Assembly (NCBI RefSeq): GCF_023065955.2
Contig: NW_026622808.1
Span: forward strand, 32,934,475 to 32,998,474
DNA: 64,000 nucleotides
Reading direction: 5' to 3'
DNA from: Ursus arctos
Taxonomy: Eukaryota > Chordata > Mammalia > Carnivora > Ursidae
This document shows positions 52,201 to 63,539 of this stretch, in pieces (position 1 is the stretch's first letter; each line of letters starts with the position of its first letter). Position numbers and translations under genes: made by a program. The notes below the pieces were generated by a model, which was given only the letters and a program-made list of their open reading frames with translations, was not told the origin of the DNA and ran no database searches.

Positions 52201-55200
52201 TAGCTTGCCCAGCAGATGGAGGGACGGATTGAGCCCTAACCCCGTCCTCCCGCCTTCATGACCTGAGCGTTCTCAGGGAGCCATCTTTTTGTCCTTACAC
52301 CAATGGCCCAGCGAGTGAGGACAGGTAGACAGGACAGGCAGGAGCCCCAGACTGGAGTCCCCAGTGACCCTACCCCCTCACGGCCCTGCAGAGCCCTGCC
52401 CCTCCACCCTGCTTCAGCAGCACATGGCCGAGCTACTGCGGGAGGGTCCCGACGTGGCACCCAGCTTCCTCAACAGCGTCCTCAACCAGCTCAACTGGGC
52501 CTTCTCCGAGTTCATCGGCATGATCCAGGAGGTGGGTCACGGCGGGTCGGGTGGGCTGGGGCCTTGCTGTGGACCTGGCACGATCTGCCACGCGGCCAGG
52601 CCCCTGACCCCTGCCTGTCCCCCTGCCGGTGGCTCAGATCCAACAGGCTGCCGAGCGCCTAGAGCGGAACTTTGTCGACAGCCGGCAGCTCAAGGTGTGC
52701 GCCACCTGCTTTGACCTGTCGGTCAGCCTGCTGCGCGTGCTGGAGATGACTGTCACGCTGGTGCCAGAGATACTCCTTGACTGGACCCGGCCTGCCTCCG
52801 AGATGCTGCTGCGGCGTCTCGCGCAGGTGGGTCCATCTGGGCTGGGAGAGGGGAGACCCCTGGGAATGCCCCAGCGGCGAGCCCCCCCAGACACCCACCC
52901 ATGGGCTCCTGCCCTCACAGCTGCTGAACCAGGTGCTGAACCGGGTGACGGCTGAGAGGAACCTGTTTGACCGTGTGGTCACCCTGCGGCTGCCTGGTGA
53001 GGACCTAGCACTCCACACCCATCGGATCCCAGGTCTCGGTTCCTCCGCTGGGAGCGGCAATGCCTGATTGTCCGTTCTGCATCAGGCCAGCCAGGCCTGG
53101 CTCCCCCAGCCTTAGCTCGCCCTTCTCTGGGGAGGACGATGGGGGTGGGGGGCTGGCGCTAGCCAGGCGGGCCTAGATCCCCTGCAGTAGGAGCCCGTGA
53201 CAGCTCTTCCCCTCCCTCCTTTCCCCCCAGGCCTGGAGAGCGTGGACCACTACCCCATTCTGGTGGCCGTGACGGGCATCCTGGTGCGGCTCCTGGTGCA
53301 TGGCCCGGCCTCGGGGTGAGTGTGAGGCACAGGTGCTGGCGTGGCTGATGGCAGTGGGCCGCCCAGGGCCTGCTGCCACTGTCTCTTCATCTCTACAGTG
53401 AACGTCAGAATCAGGTTTTTGAGGCGGGGGGAAGGCAGTGAGGTACGAGCTGCCTAATTAGGTGGCAGCAGCAGTGGCTCTGAGTAGGCGAATCGGGGAC
53501 CCCACTGGCTTGGGGTTATGCCTCAGGCAGGGCTGGGGTGCTATCCTGCAAGGTACAGGATGGCACTGCTGGGATCAGGGGTTGAGGACACGCGCTGCTA
53601 CTTGTGTTCGCGAAGGCTCCAGTAATGAGCACGTACCACCTTTATTAAGGAACTCCAGGACAGCTGGATCCAGGGTGCTTGTAGGAGCCCCCAGCTCAGC
53701 ACCCACACGGGAGGGGCTCTCAGACCCCTCTTCCCTGCCTCCTTGCGGTGGGGAGTAAGATGCGTATAAGACCAGGGCACTGCCTCAGCCATTAGGCCGA
53801 GACCAGTGCCAGCCCTTAAGAGGCTTCTACCCTCGAGGGACAGCGAGTTCCGGCTCAGCCCTCCCATCTTGGCCATGCTCAGCAGGCTTTTTACTGCTGA
53901 AAAGCTGGGGGACAGGCCATGGTGCCCCTTACTGCTGTCTTGTGAGCCCATGGAAGAGGCCCTGCCCTCAGAGTGGCCTGTGGATGCTGCTGGCCAGAGA
54001 TGTCGGGGCTGCTCGGGCTGGGACTCAGGCCAGGCCTCCTGGGGCAGGGGCGTCTCTTGAAGAGCCTTGCCTCCTTTCTGCCTGCCCACCAGACTGCATG
54101 GAGTTGTGAAGCTTGAAGGAGGTTAGATGCTGGCGCTTGTTTCCTCCCTCCACCCTGGGTGGGGTCCTAGGTCTTCCTTTGGAGCTCTTCTCTTCCTCTG
54201 TGGGCCCACTCTCCTCCTGTCCCGCTGGGAAGGGGAAGGTGGTTATGCTTCAGTTCTTTACCACTACTGCCTGATAGCTGCCTTGGCTCCTAAGGGTGTG
54301 CCTCGGACTCTAATGCAAGGGCTCTTCCAGATGGCCCCAGTTTCAGGCCTCATGGGACATATGGGCACCAGCTGGTCCTGCGAGGGCCTACGGCCTTCGG
54401 GCCCTGTGTTTGTTAGAGTGGAGCAGGAGAGGGTGGGGAGCCCAGCCCTTCCATCAGCGAGTGGCGCTGCTGTAGTTGAGGTCGACGCCACACAGAAGAC
54501 TGGAGGACCAAGCCCAGCGCTCCCACCAGCATCTGGCAGTTGTCCGGACAGCAGCAGGGAGTGGGGCAAGCAGCGGGCAGTCGGTGGCCTGGCTCTGAGC
54601 CCAGGGCGGCCTAGGTCATCACCAGACCCTCAGAGCCCGTGGAGCTAGCGGACTCAGAGTCAGCCTGGAGCCGCAGGCCCACGGGATTGTAGAGATCAAA
54701 GTCCTCGGCTACCGCCAGCTGCACACGCCCGTTGAGGCCCCTCCTGCCCGGCTCCAGAAAGACCACATGCTTGTGGACACTGGCTTTGCGGCTGGGCACA
54801 TCCGGCGGGGTGGTGCCGAGCGCCGAGGACTGTGCGCTCAGCTCCCGCAGGGGGCTGCGTGCCCGGGGCCAGCGGCGGCAGCGGCAGCGGCAGGTGCGGC
54901 GGTAGCAGCGGCGGCAGCCGGGGCAGGGCGGCGCGAACAGGTACAGAAGCACGAGCGTCAGGCCCACGGCGCAGCCCAGCAGGGTGGTGAAGCCCGTGTT
55001 GAAAGGCTCGGGCTCGGGGCGCGGGGAGTGCACGCTCACGTTGTACTCGTGCGTCTGGTTGTGATGGAGGCGGGGCCCGGCGGCCAGGCACACGAAGAGC
55101 CCCTCGTGCCGCGGCTGCACGTTGCTGATGGCCAGGCTGCCGTCAGCCAGCACCGCGATGCTGCCGTCTCGGGACCCCGGTGCCACGAGCAGCTCCTGCC

Positions 55201-57614
55201 TCGGTGACACCCAGGCGACCCTCACGGCGGGGGCGCTGGTGTTGCAGCGCAGCCTCAGGGGCCGACCCATCTGCACGTGCAGCTGCTCTTCCGGCCGCTC
55301 CAGGCCCCGGGCCAGGGCGGCCGAGCAATTCTCGAAGACCCGGCTGTGCTCAAAGAAGCGCACGCGGGACGTGGGCACCTTGAAGGCCAGGCACATGTAT
55401 TCGCGGGCGAAGTCGCTCACGGCGCTGAGGCCCCGCTCGTGCCAGCGCTGCAGCAGGTGGTAGAGGCGGCAGTCGCAGGGCAGTGGGTTGTTGTGCAGGT
55501 AGAGGCCGTTCTTGAGGAAGGCCGGCAGGGCGGCCAGGTCGGCCACGGGGATGCGGCCCAGGCGGTTGGAGGAGAGGTCCAGAGTCCGGAGGTGGGCGGC
55601 GCGCAGGCCGTGCAGGTGGTCGAAAGAGAAGGCGGCGAGCTCGTTGCAGCCCAGGTAGAGACGGCTGAGGGCGCCCAGGCCGTGGAAGGCGCGCTCGTCC
55701 AGGTGCGCCAGGCGGTTGTTGAACAGCAGCAGCCTCTCGAGCGCCCCCAGCCCCTCGAGGTCGTGGCGTCCCAGCGCCCGCAGCGCGTTGGACGATAAGT
55801 CGAGCAGCCGCAGGCCGCTGGCGTTGGTGAAGACTCCGCGGCCCAGCACGTCCAGCTCGTTGTGGCCGAGGCGCAGGGCGCGCAGCCGGGAGAGGGGCGT
55901 CAGCCAGCCGGGGCGCAGGCGCTGGAGTGCGTTGTGGCTCAGGTCGAGGTCTGTGGCGGCGGCGGGCAGCGCAGCCGGCACGTCCCGCAGCCCCAGGCCC
56001 GCGCAGCTCAGGAGGTCGGCGGCGCACACACATTTGTAGGGGCAGTTATGGGGCCCGGAGGGCAAGAAGCCTTCCGCGCCCAGGGTGCCCACCCCGACGT
56101 GCGGCAGGCACAGCAGTGCGCCCAGCAGTACCAGCCGGGCCATGGTGGTGTCTGCCGGGAGAGGGGGTGGGATGGGGGCCCTCTGTGCGGGACGCCGCGC
56201 CGGGACTCACCCCGTTCTGCCGGCTGTGGGCTCCACCCCGCACGCCAACCGCCCCTTCTCCCCGGCTCCAGGTCGGTCGGGATTTGGGGCCGTGCTGCGC
56301 TCAGCACTCCCTCTTCTGGCTTCCCCAGCTCTCCGAGTGCCTCCCTGGTCAGCTTCTAAATACTCTCCCGGAGGAGGGCGGGGCCTCAGTCTCCCATTGG
56401 CTCCTGCTGGAGGGGGCGGGGCAGCCCCCCCACCTCCTCGCGACCGAAGTCCCCATGTGGCCGCCAGAGGGGGCGCGAGTCCGCCCCCAGTGCCCCAATG
56501 TGTGCTTGGCCAGTGGCTTTCCTGGTGCCCATCTCCCCCAGAACAGGAGGGGAAACTTGGGAGGCACTCCTTTAACCTCCTAGTGATGTTCTTTATTCGT
56601 TTTCTTTGGAGAGTTAGTGTTTATTAGGGGGTAGGCCGACTTTATCCGCTGGTCACCCCCTTCAAATGGCACCCGGGCTGTATGAGTTCTTACTGGGATC
56701 TAGGATGAGGGACACGGAGGGGGGCAGGTGGAAAACAAGGTGGGCTGAACTGTCCCACGAGCCCTGCCCCTCCAGTAGGTACTGCTTTCTGACTACCCTT
56801 GCCCCCTCTCCCACCTAGGACAGAGAGAGCCACGTCAGTACTCCTTGCTGATCCCTGCTTCCAGCTCCGCTCTATATGTTATCTCCTGGGGCAGCCAGAG
56901 CCCCCTGCCCCTGGCACTGCCCTGCCTGCCCCTGACCGGAAGCGCTTCTCCCTGCAGAGCTGTGAGTGGAACCGGGGTGGGTCAGGGATCTGGGGCTAGA
57001 CTAGATCAAGAAGAGCAAATTCCCAAGTTGTGGTACTTCAGAGGCACTGGGTTCCAGGGCCACATTGGGTCTGACCCCTGCTACCACCCCCCAGACACAG
57101 ATTACATCAGCACTGAGGAGCTGGCCCAGGTGGAACAGATGCTGGCCCACCTGACCTCTGCGTCTGCCCAGGCAGCAGCTGCCTCCCTGGTGAGTGGGGC
57201 CACAGCAGCCAGCTGTACGCCACCCGCATACACGTTGGCACAACTGCACACTACGTAGGCACAGTCTCCGTCTACTTGTCTGGGCGTCCAACCCCAACCC
57301 ACCCTGCACTCTGCTCCCTGCAGCCCACCAGCGAGGAGGACCTCTGCCCTATCTGCTATGCTCACCCCATTTCTGCTGTGTTCCAGCCCTGTGGCCATAA
57401 GTCCTGCAAGTAAGTGGGCCCCACGGGTGCAGGAGGCTGGGGAAGCGGCGGGGATACACAGGCTCTCCTCCACCGCCCCTCCCGTTGTAGAGCCTGCATC
57501 AACCAGCACCTGATGAACAACAAGGACTGCTTCTTCTGCAAAGCCACCATCGTGTCCGTAGAGGACTGGGAGAAGGCGGCCAGTGCAAGTACCACCACTT
57601 CCTCGGCTGCCTAG
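31196..57614 (+). CDS. RNF123: E3 ubiquitin ligase RNF123 (KPC1), 1314 aa
   Basis: Catalytic subunit of the Kip1 ubiquitination-promoting complex with UBAC1; targets p27Kip1 and NF-kB1 p105. Coding exons: 31196-31277, 31554-31635, 34478-34557, 34685-34779, 35198-35252, 35336-35421, 35719-35805, 36041-36108, 36301-36426, 36822-36936, 37014-37118, 37548-37673, 37820-37912, 37984-38057, 38841-38958, 39152-39251, 39469-39530, 39706-39777, 39976-40096, 40633-40734, 41924-42030, 42281-42479, 42821-42966, 43216-43299, 44062-44169, 49481-49658, 50481-50555, 50686-50773, 50867-50954, 51044-51128, 52392-52531, 52638-52826, 52921-52996, 53231-53315, 56819-56961, 57095-57189, 57324-57409 and 57491-57614. 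They sum to 3945 bases, giving 1314 residues plus TAG. An N-terminal SPRY domain (about 75-255, [18 protein letters not shown]) is followed by a long helical middle and a C-terminal C3HC4 RING ([25 protein letters not shown]). Two introns are U12-type. No disruption was seen. Confidence 0.97.
32186..32419 (-). repeat. Carnivore SINE, reverse orientation
   Basis: On the minus strand the head GGGGGCGCCTGGGTGGCTCA starts at about 32419, followed by 'GATCTCAGGGTCGTGAGATC', a CT-rich stretch, and an A-tail seen as T runs at 32186-32215. It lies in the RNF123 intron between 31635 and 34478. Flanks show only a weak duplication (CTTCAGTTCTTTT against CTCCAATTCTTTT). Confidence 0.88.
32470..32620 (-). 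mobile_element. LINE-1 3'-end fragment, reverse orientation (old)
   Basis: The phrase 'ttttattgaggaataagtgacctgccataaacc', followed by 'tttaaagggtgaaatac' and 'gccgtcaagctagtgg', resembles the reverse complement of mammalian L1M 3' ends. It is diverged and short; the boundaries are approximate and unclear beyond 32620. Confidence 0.5.
36427..36821 (+). other. RNF123: U12-type AT-AC intron of RNF123
   Basis: The reading frame requires CG|C TAC CCA GTG across this junction, and no GT-AG pair delivers it. The intron begins ATATCCTTTT, the exact U12 AT-AC donor consensus, and ends GCCAC. A U12 branch-site match GGCTTAAC lies at 36804-36811, with the branch A (36810) 11 bases before the end. Start, end, branch motif and spacing all fit the minor spliceosome, so this is not an assembly error or a pseudogene break. 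Confidence 0.93.
38058..38840 (+). other. RNF123: U12-type GT-AG intron of RNF123
   Basis: The donor is GTATCCTCCC, one base off the U12 consensus GTATCCTTT at its seventh to eighth positions. The near-perfect branch site GCCTTAAC is at 38824-38831, with its A (38830) only 10 bases before the AG at 38839-38840. There is no polypyrimidine tract before the acceptor (CGACCACCAG), which is typical of U12 introns. The joined codon (CT|C TTC) restores the conserved [14 protein letters not shown] segment. Confidence 0.88.
40735..41923 (+). other. RNF123: RNF123 intron, GC-rich, no separate gene seen
   Basis: A 1.2-kb, purine-rich and GC-rich intron holds long chance open frames on the minus strand, the largest about 339 codons. 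The predicted peptides are proline/serine-rich low-complexity strings with no recognisable family, as expected when stops are rare in GC-rich DNA. Confidence 0.6.
44170..45162 (+). other. RNF123: RNF123 intron, unique part
   Basis: This is the first kilobase of the 5.3-kb intron between the exons ending at 44169 and starting at 49481. It is pyrimidine-rich, and I see no gene, RNA or clear repeat in it before the SINE/LINE cluster begins. Confidence 0.6.
45163..45272 (+). repeat. 5'-truncated carnivore SINE
   Basis: Only the 3' half is present: 'gggctccctgctcagcggggagtctgcttctcc', a CT-rich run, then AAGTAAATAAAACC. Its A-rich tail served as the landing site for the next SINE. The older age agrees with the truncation. 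Confidence 0.75.
45295..45486 (+). repeat. Full-length carnivore SINE with 22-bp target-site duplication
   Basis: The head GGGGCGCCTGGGTGGCACAG runs into GGTTAAGCGTCTGCC (tRNA-Lys-like internal promoter region), then a CT-rich part and AATAAATAAATT. The flanking bases 45273-45294 and 45487-45508 are identical (both end in ATGAATAATGATA), a perfect 22-bp duplication. The copy therefore looks young. The sequence type resembles SINEs I associate with bears and pinnipeds. Confidence 0.95.
46201..46240 (+). repeat. TG microsatellite inside the LINE-1
   Basis: An interrupted TG run ('tgtgcgtgtgtg' to 'tatgtgtgtata') of about 40 bases lies within the L1 sequence. Confidence 0.9.
47156..47363 (+). 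repeat. Carnivore SINE inserted in the LINE-1, 17-bp target-site duplication
   Basis: The SINE head GGGGTGCCTGAGTGGCTCAG follows CAATATTAAGTCTTCCA (47139-47155), and the identical 17 bases return at 47364-47380 after an AC-rich tail (CAAAACAAAAC). The L1 sequence continues directly on the other side, proving that the SINE is the younger element. Confidence 0.95.
47579..47769 (+). repeat. Carnivore SINE inserted in the LINE-1, older copy
   Basis: The head GGGGCATCTGGCTGGTGGCA is diverged. The body carries GGTTAAGCATCCAACTC, and the tail is AATAAATCTTAAAAAA with CACAC. The flanks CACAGCTGAC (47569-47578) and CACAACTGAC (47770-47779) form a 10-bp duplication with one mismatch. The L1 resumes after it. 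Confidence 0.9.
47826..47852 (+). repeat. TG microsatellite
   Basis: About 13 TG units within the L1 sequence. Confidence 0.9.
49056..49253 (-). repeat. Carnivore SINE, reverse orientation, 13-bp target-site duplication
   Basis: On the minus strand it starts with GGGGCGCCTGGGTGGTTCTC at 49253 and ends in an A-rich tail near 49060 (seen as TTTATTTATTTA). TAAAACCTGTACC is present on both sides (49043-49055 and 49254-49266). It lies about 230 bases before the RNF123 exon at 49481. Confidence 0.94.
51129..52391 (+). other. RNF123: RNF123 intron, no further feature except a G run
   Basis: There is no gene or clear repeat. Twelve consecutive G residues lie at 51889-51900. Confidence 0.6.
53641..53646 (-). 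terminator. AMIGO3: AMIGO3 poly(A) signal AATAAA
   Basis: The minus strand reads CCTTAATAAAGGTGG, about 970 bases after the AMIGO3 stop codon. It is the first canonical signal downstream, so the AMIGO3 mRNA probably ends near 53620, still inside the same RNF123 intron. Confidence 0.65.
54611..56143 (-). CDS. AMIGO3: AMIGO3, leucine-rich repeat and Ig adhesion receptor, 510 aa
   Basis: Single-pass type I membrane protein of the amphoterin-induced gene and ORF family, which mediates homophilic and heterophilic adhesion in neurons. One uninterrupted coding exon contains: signal peptide [19 protein letters not shown]; cysteine-rich LRR N-cap ([14 protein letters not shown], residues 34-47); about six LRRs with [11 protein letters not shown] and [11 protein letters not shown] motifs (65-205); LRR C-cap ([14 protein letters not shown], to about 275); one Ig domain with Cys at about 300 and 352; a transmembrane segment at about 384-405 ([20 protein letters not shown]); and a basic, Cys/Arg-rich cytoplasmic tail with [20 protein letters not shown]. 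The gene lies wholly within the RNF123 intron 53316-56818, on the opposite strand. It is slightly longer than the human protein I recall (504 aa). The start is the first ATG, in context ACCATGG. Confidence 0.95.
   Translation of the reverse strand: MARLVLLGALLCLPHVGVGTLGAEGFLPSGPHNCPYKCVCAADLLSCAGLGLRDVPAALPAAATDLDLSHNALQRLRPGWLTPLSRLRALRLGHNELDVLGRGVFTNASGLRLLDLSSNALRALGRHDLEGLGALERLLLFNNRLAHLDERAFHGLGALSRLYLGCNELAAFSFDHLHGLRAAHLRTLDLSSNRLGRIPVADLAALPAFLKNGLYLHNNPLPCDCRLYHLLQRWHERGLSAVSDFAREYMCLAFKVPTSRVRFFEHSRVFENCSAALARGLERPEEQLHVQMGRPLRLRCNTSAPAVRVAWVSPRQELLVAPGSRDGSIAVLADGSLAISNVQPRHEGLFVCLAAGPRLHHNQTHEYNVSVHSPRPEPEPFNTGFTTLLGCAVGLTLVLLYLFAPPCPGCRRCYRRTCRCRCRRWPRARSPLRELSAQSSALGTTPPDVPSRKASVHKHVVFLEPGRRGLNGRVQLAVAEDFDLYNPVGLRLQADSESASSTGSEGLVMT
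56151..56180 (-). promoter_or_regulatory. AMIGO3: Probable splice acceptor just upstream of the AMIGO3 ATG
   Basis: On the minus strand a C/T-rich tract (reverse of 56155-56180) ends in GGCAG at 56152-56156, leaving only ACACCACC before the ATG at 56143. This implies a 5' UTR intron, with the first exon further right, possibly under the RNF123 3' end or near GMPPB. It is inferred from the motif only. Confidence 0.5.
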
Positions 57615-57805
57615 CCCACCCGGCGGCAGCCTCCACCCCTGAACTCAGACCCAGGCTGGGCCCTATTTATGAGCTCCTCTTGTCCTGTTCCCCACGACCC
57701 CCCCCCAATGTCCAACCTCCTTGCCTGAGTGTAATCTCACTGGCGGGAGCCCAGCCGTGTCCTAATTGTGCCTGAGCTTGACTTTCAGTCAGGGCCACAG
57801 TGAGC

Positions 57806-57811
57806 ATTAAA
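57806..57811 (+). terminator. RNF123: RNF123 poly(A) signal ATTAAA
   Basis: ATTAAA in 'gagcATTAAATTATTATTCC' lies 192 bases after the stop codon. It is the only good signal before the GMPPB coding region. Its reverse complement reads AATAATAATTTAAT, which could also act weakly for GMPPB coming the other way. Confidence 0.75.
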
Positions 57812-58044
57812 TTATTATTCCATACAGCCCTGGCCCGGCCCTTCTTGAGGGAGTGGGCTTTGTGGGGTATGCCCAGCAAGGATCCTGCCAGCTTATGTCC
57901 ACAGGAGGGGGCAGGTGTCCCAGCCGCTTCCGCCTCGTCCAGTTCTCCCAGATAAACGGCAAGTCCAAGGCCTCCTGACGTGTCACGCCAGGGCTCCCCC
58001 TGCCAGTGAGGAAATGGGGCCTCAGCCAGCCCCATGGCATCCCC

Positions 58045-60530
<2,486 letters not shown>

Positions 60531-60639
60531 CCGGGGCAGCGGCTTGCGGGACACGGCGGAGGAACGCGAGGGAGGGGGGCGGCGGTCGGGCCGGGCCTGT
60601 GTCCTGGAAGCCGCGGGACAGCAAAGAAGCGGACACACC

Positions 60640-63539
60640 TCAGTTTCTAGCGGCTTTATTTTGACATACACGACCTCAGACACAAGCGGGGCGGGCAGCG
60701 CTAGGTGTACAGAAAGGGGCGACCGGCCCAAGGCCCGAGCACCCCTCCCCCGCACGCAAGGTCCCGAGGAGACGCAGCTGGCCCAGCCGCGGCCGGAGCC
60801 GAGAGTGGAAGGGGGCGCAGGCCTCGGGCGGTGTGGGCAGGTTTAGGCGGCTTCCAGGAAAGTAGAGCAGAGAGCGATTCCTAGAGGCGAGGCCTCACAG
60901 TTACCCGAGAAGCAAAGGAACCAGGTCCTTCCCAGGGTGCTCCAATTTTTTTTCCTCATTAAAACTTTTTTTTTTTTAAATCGGCAAAAACAAAACCAAA
61001 TTGAACAGCTTTAATGTTTCAAGCAATCTGCATCTAGGGGGTGTGCACGTGGCCAGATGTGCGCGAGTGAGCAGCGGCTACAGAATTAGCCCAGGCCTTT
61101 GGCCCCCGGGGAAACCCCCACACCCACTGCACAGGCCCCAATGTGAGGGAGGGGTTGGGTCCCTGGCAAGTTGCTACACTGGTCCCCTTCCTCGTTAAGC
61201 ACCGCCGGTCCCATCCCCCCTAGCCCAGGGGGCTGGTGTCGACTTGGCCCAGGGAAGCACTAGAGAGAGGGGTCACTTGAGCGCCCCAACCCGTGATCCC
61301 GCGTTGCACTTTGGTCCCAAGTTGGGGTTTGGGAAGGCAGGGCCTGGCAGGGACAGGGCTCTCTGGCAAGGAGCAGGGAAAAAGTAGAGGCAGAGAATGT
61401 GTGCGCACACACATGCCCACCACCATCCACCAGATAACAGAGCTGGGTCTCCAAGTGTCAAAAGTGCTGAAAAGAGGGGTCCTGCCCTGATGGAGCAGGA
61501 GCAAATCCCAGGCCCTTCTGCTCTTTTTAGTGCCAGGAAAACACTGAAGATAGTGGGTACAGTCTCTCACTATGAAGAGCAGAACGGGGCAGCATCTGCT
61601 CCCAAAATATAGGAACTCAGGAGGCACAGCACATCCCCAGGCTGGAGAGGTTCAACTAAAGGGGGCCCCAAGGGGCCCCTGACTCTTTGCCTTAGCCTCT
61701 GCCCTGCCAGGAAATGACGGTCTACACTAACGAAGAGCTACTACCCCTATGGCTGAAGCCACAGAATGGGACAGGAAAGATGGTCCTCACTGACCAGAAA
61801 CAGGCAAGCTGTCCCTCCCAGCCCCAAGGAATGGGAACCTGCCCACCACTGGCACCAGGATCAGAGGGCCAAGAGAGATGGGGTCCATCAAGGAGCCCGA
61901 TTAAAATGTGTGAAGCTGCATCTCTAAGGACTAGGAAAGTAGTCCACAAGTCCCAAGGCCTCTCAGACAGGCTGGCAGGCTTACCTTTAATGCCCAAATA
62001 AGGACACGCCAAAAGTGATAGTAACAGTGGCCCTAGGCTCAGAGATGAGGGCACTAACCTTGGCAATGACTAGGTGAGTGCAATGTCACCTCCTGGCCAC
62101 ATGTCCGAGGTGGCAGGTCTCTGTGCCATTAAGGGCTGGTGGCAAAAATGATTAAAACCACCAGAAAGGTCACCCCTTGGGCCTCCACTGTACCACTGTC
62201 AGCGCTGAGCAGGGCTTACACGCCAGGCCCACAGAGAAGGTGCTGGGCCATCCGGGAAACATCTCCTACAATTCATTTGCTACCAGTTCTTTGTAAAAAG
62301 GTAGCACCTGCTGACAACAGGGCCAGGGGCAAAAGCTCACCTCAGAAATGGGAAAGAATATTTTGCTGAGGAAAGCATGACAGAAATCAATTATTTACTA
62401 ATGAACAAGGCTACAGCCCAGGAAAAAGATCCCAAGAGACAAGGGCTGGCAGATGGACAAATGGACAGACTGATGGATCCCAGGACTGATGAGACAAAAC
62501 TCATTAGCAGAATCTGGGCACCTGCACCCAAGGCCCAAACAATGTCCCTCTGAGCAGACAAGCCTAAAGCTCTCCCTCACAAGCCTGGAGCTCCTCACAA
62601 TGGGCTGCTGCCTTGAGCTTAGCCTGGGGAAAGGTGACACCCTGAGCGGACCACAGCCCTTGAGCCCTGGGAAGGACAGCCCATCCAAAGGCAGCACAGC
62701 TGCCCAAGCTAGAGGAAGAAGACTCCCACCCACAACACAAGAACCGCAAATACTGTCTAGGCCAGAGCCACCAGAGGCCCTGAGGCCTGCTGGGACACTG
62801 ACTCTCCTCAGCAACAGAACAGGGACCCCTTCAGTGCGGCAAGAAGGAGTGGCCTCCTCAGGCAAGGGATCTCGGTAAGAAAGGCTGGCTGGGCTGTGCA
62901 GGCAGAAAGAGCAGCAAGTTCAGGTGCCAAAGAGTGACCAGGACCCCAGTCATGAATCTAGCCTCATGCCAAGTTCAGAACCAAGAAGGACGGGTCCAGC
63001 GATGTACGACCGGCCCTGTGGTACCCAGGGGGCATGTGTTAAAGAGCTGGCTGATGCCCACGCCACCAGACGAGAAAGTCCCCCAACAGATGGGCACCCA
63101 ATCCTCTACTGGTGAGGAACAAGGGATGAGTGAGCACAGAGGGGCCTTGCACCAGCCCAGGGCTTCACCTTAAAACCAGCAGGGCCCTGCAGCCACAGAC
63201 ACCAAAGACCTAGGCAAGAGAAACCAATGTCCAAGGGCACCCTGTCCCTGCCGCCGAGCCCATCCACCAGGGGCACCTCTTCCTTCCTAAGTCAGCCTGG
63301 ACACAGCAGTCAGAGCCGTAGAGCTAAAGGAGCCTGGCTGAGAGGATGTGTGTTGTGCCCTCCTTCACTTTATATATATGGATTCCAGGCTACAGCTAAA
63401 AACATTTCTTTTAGTTTACACCAAAGAGAAATATAACCCTTTAAAAGCAAGTCTGTGTGTCCTCACGGCGAGTTCAGTCAGAGCAATGGTCCCTGCCTGC
63501 GGGTGGAGAGGAAGGGGTTCTGGGGGCCCAGGGCCGGGC
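60640..63539 (-). other. IP6K1: IP6K1 3' untranslated region
   Basis: The stretch runs from the IP6K1 stop codon to the AATAAA at 60655-60660 without a convincing gene or splice site. About 2.9 kb long, it includes T-rich/A-rich patches (60948-60995 and 63365-63430). Short open frames in it show no family resemblance. The continuous UTR is inferred from the single good poly(A) signal at its end. Confidence 0.7.
60655..60660 (-). terminator. IP6K1: IP6K1 poly(A) signal AATAAA
   Basis: The minus strand reads TCAAAATAAAGCCGCTAG. Just downstream on the minus strand the sequence becomes GC-rich and turns into the GMPPB promoter island. Confidence 0.75.

Noticed and set aside
54611..56143. AMIGO3 as a processed retrocopy, because it is one coding exon inside another gene
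   Set aside because: The frame is intact with signal peptide, LRR, Ig and transmembrane parts. Single-exon coding regions are normal for the AMIGO family, and there is no A-tail or target duplication.
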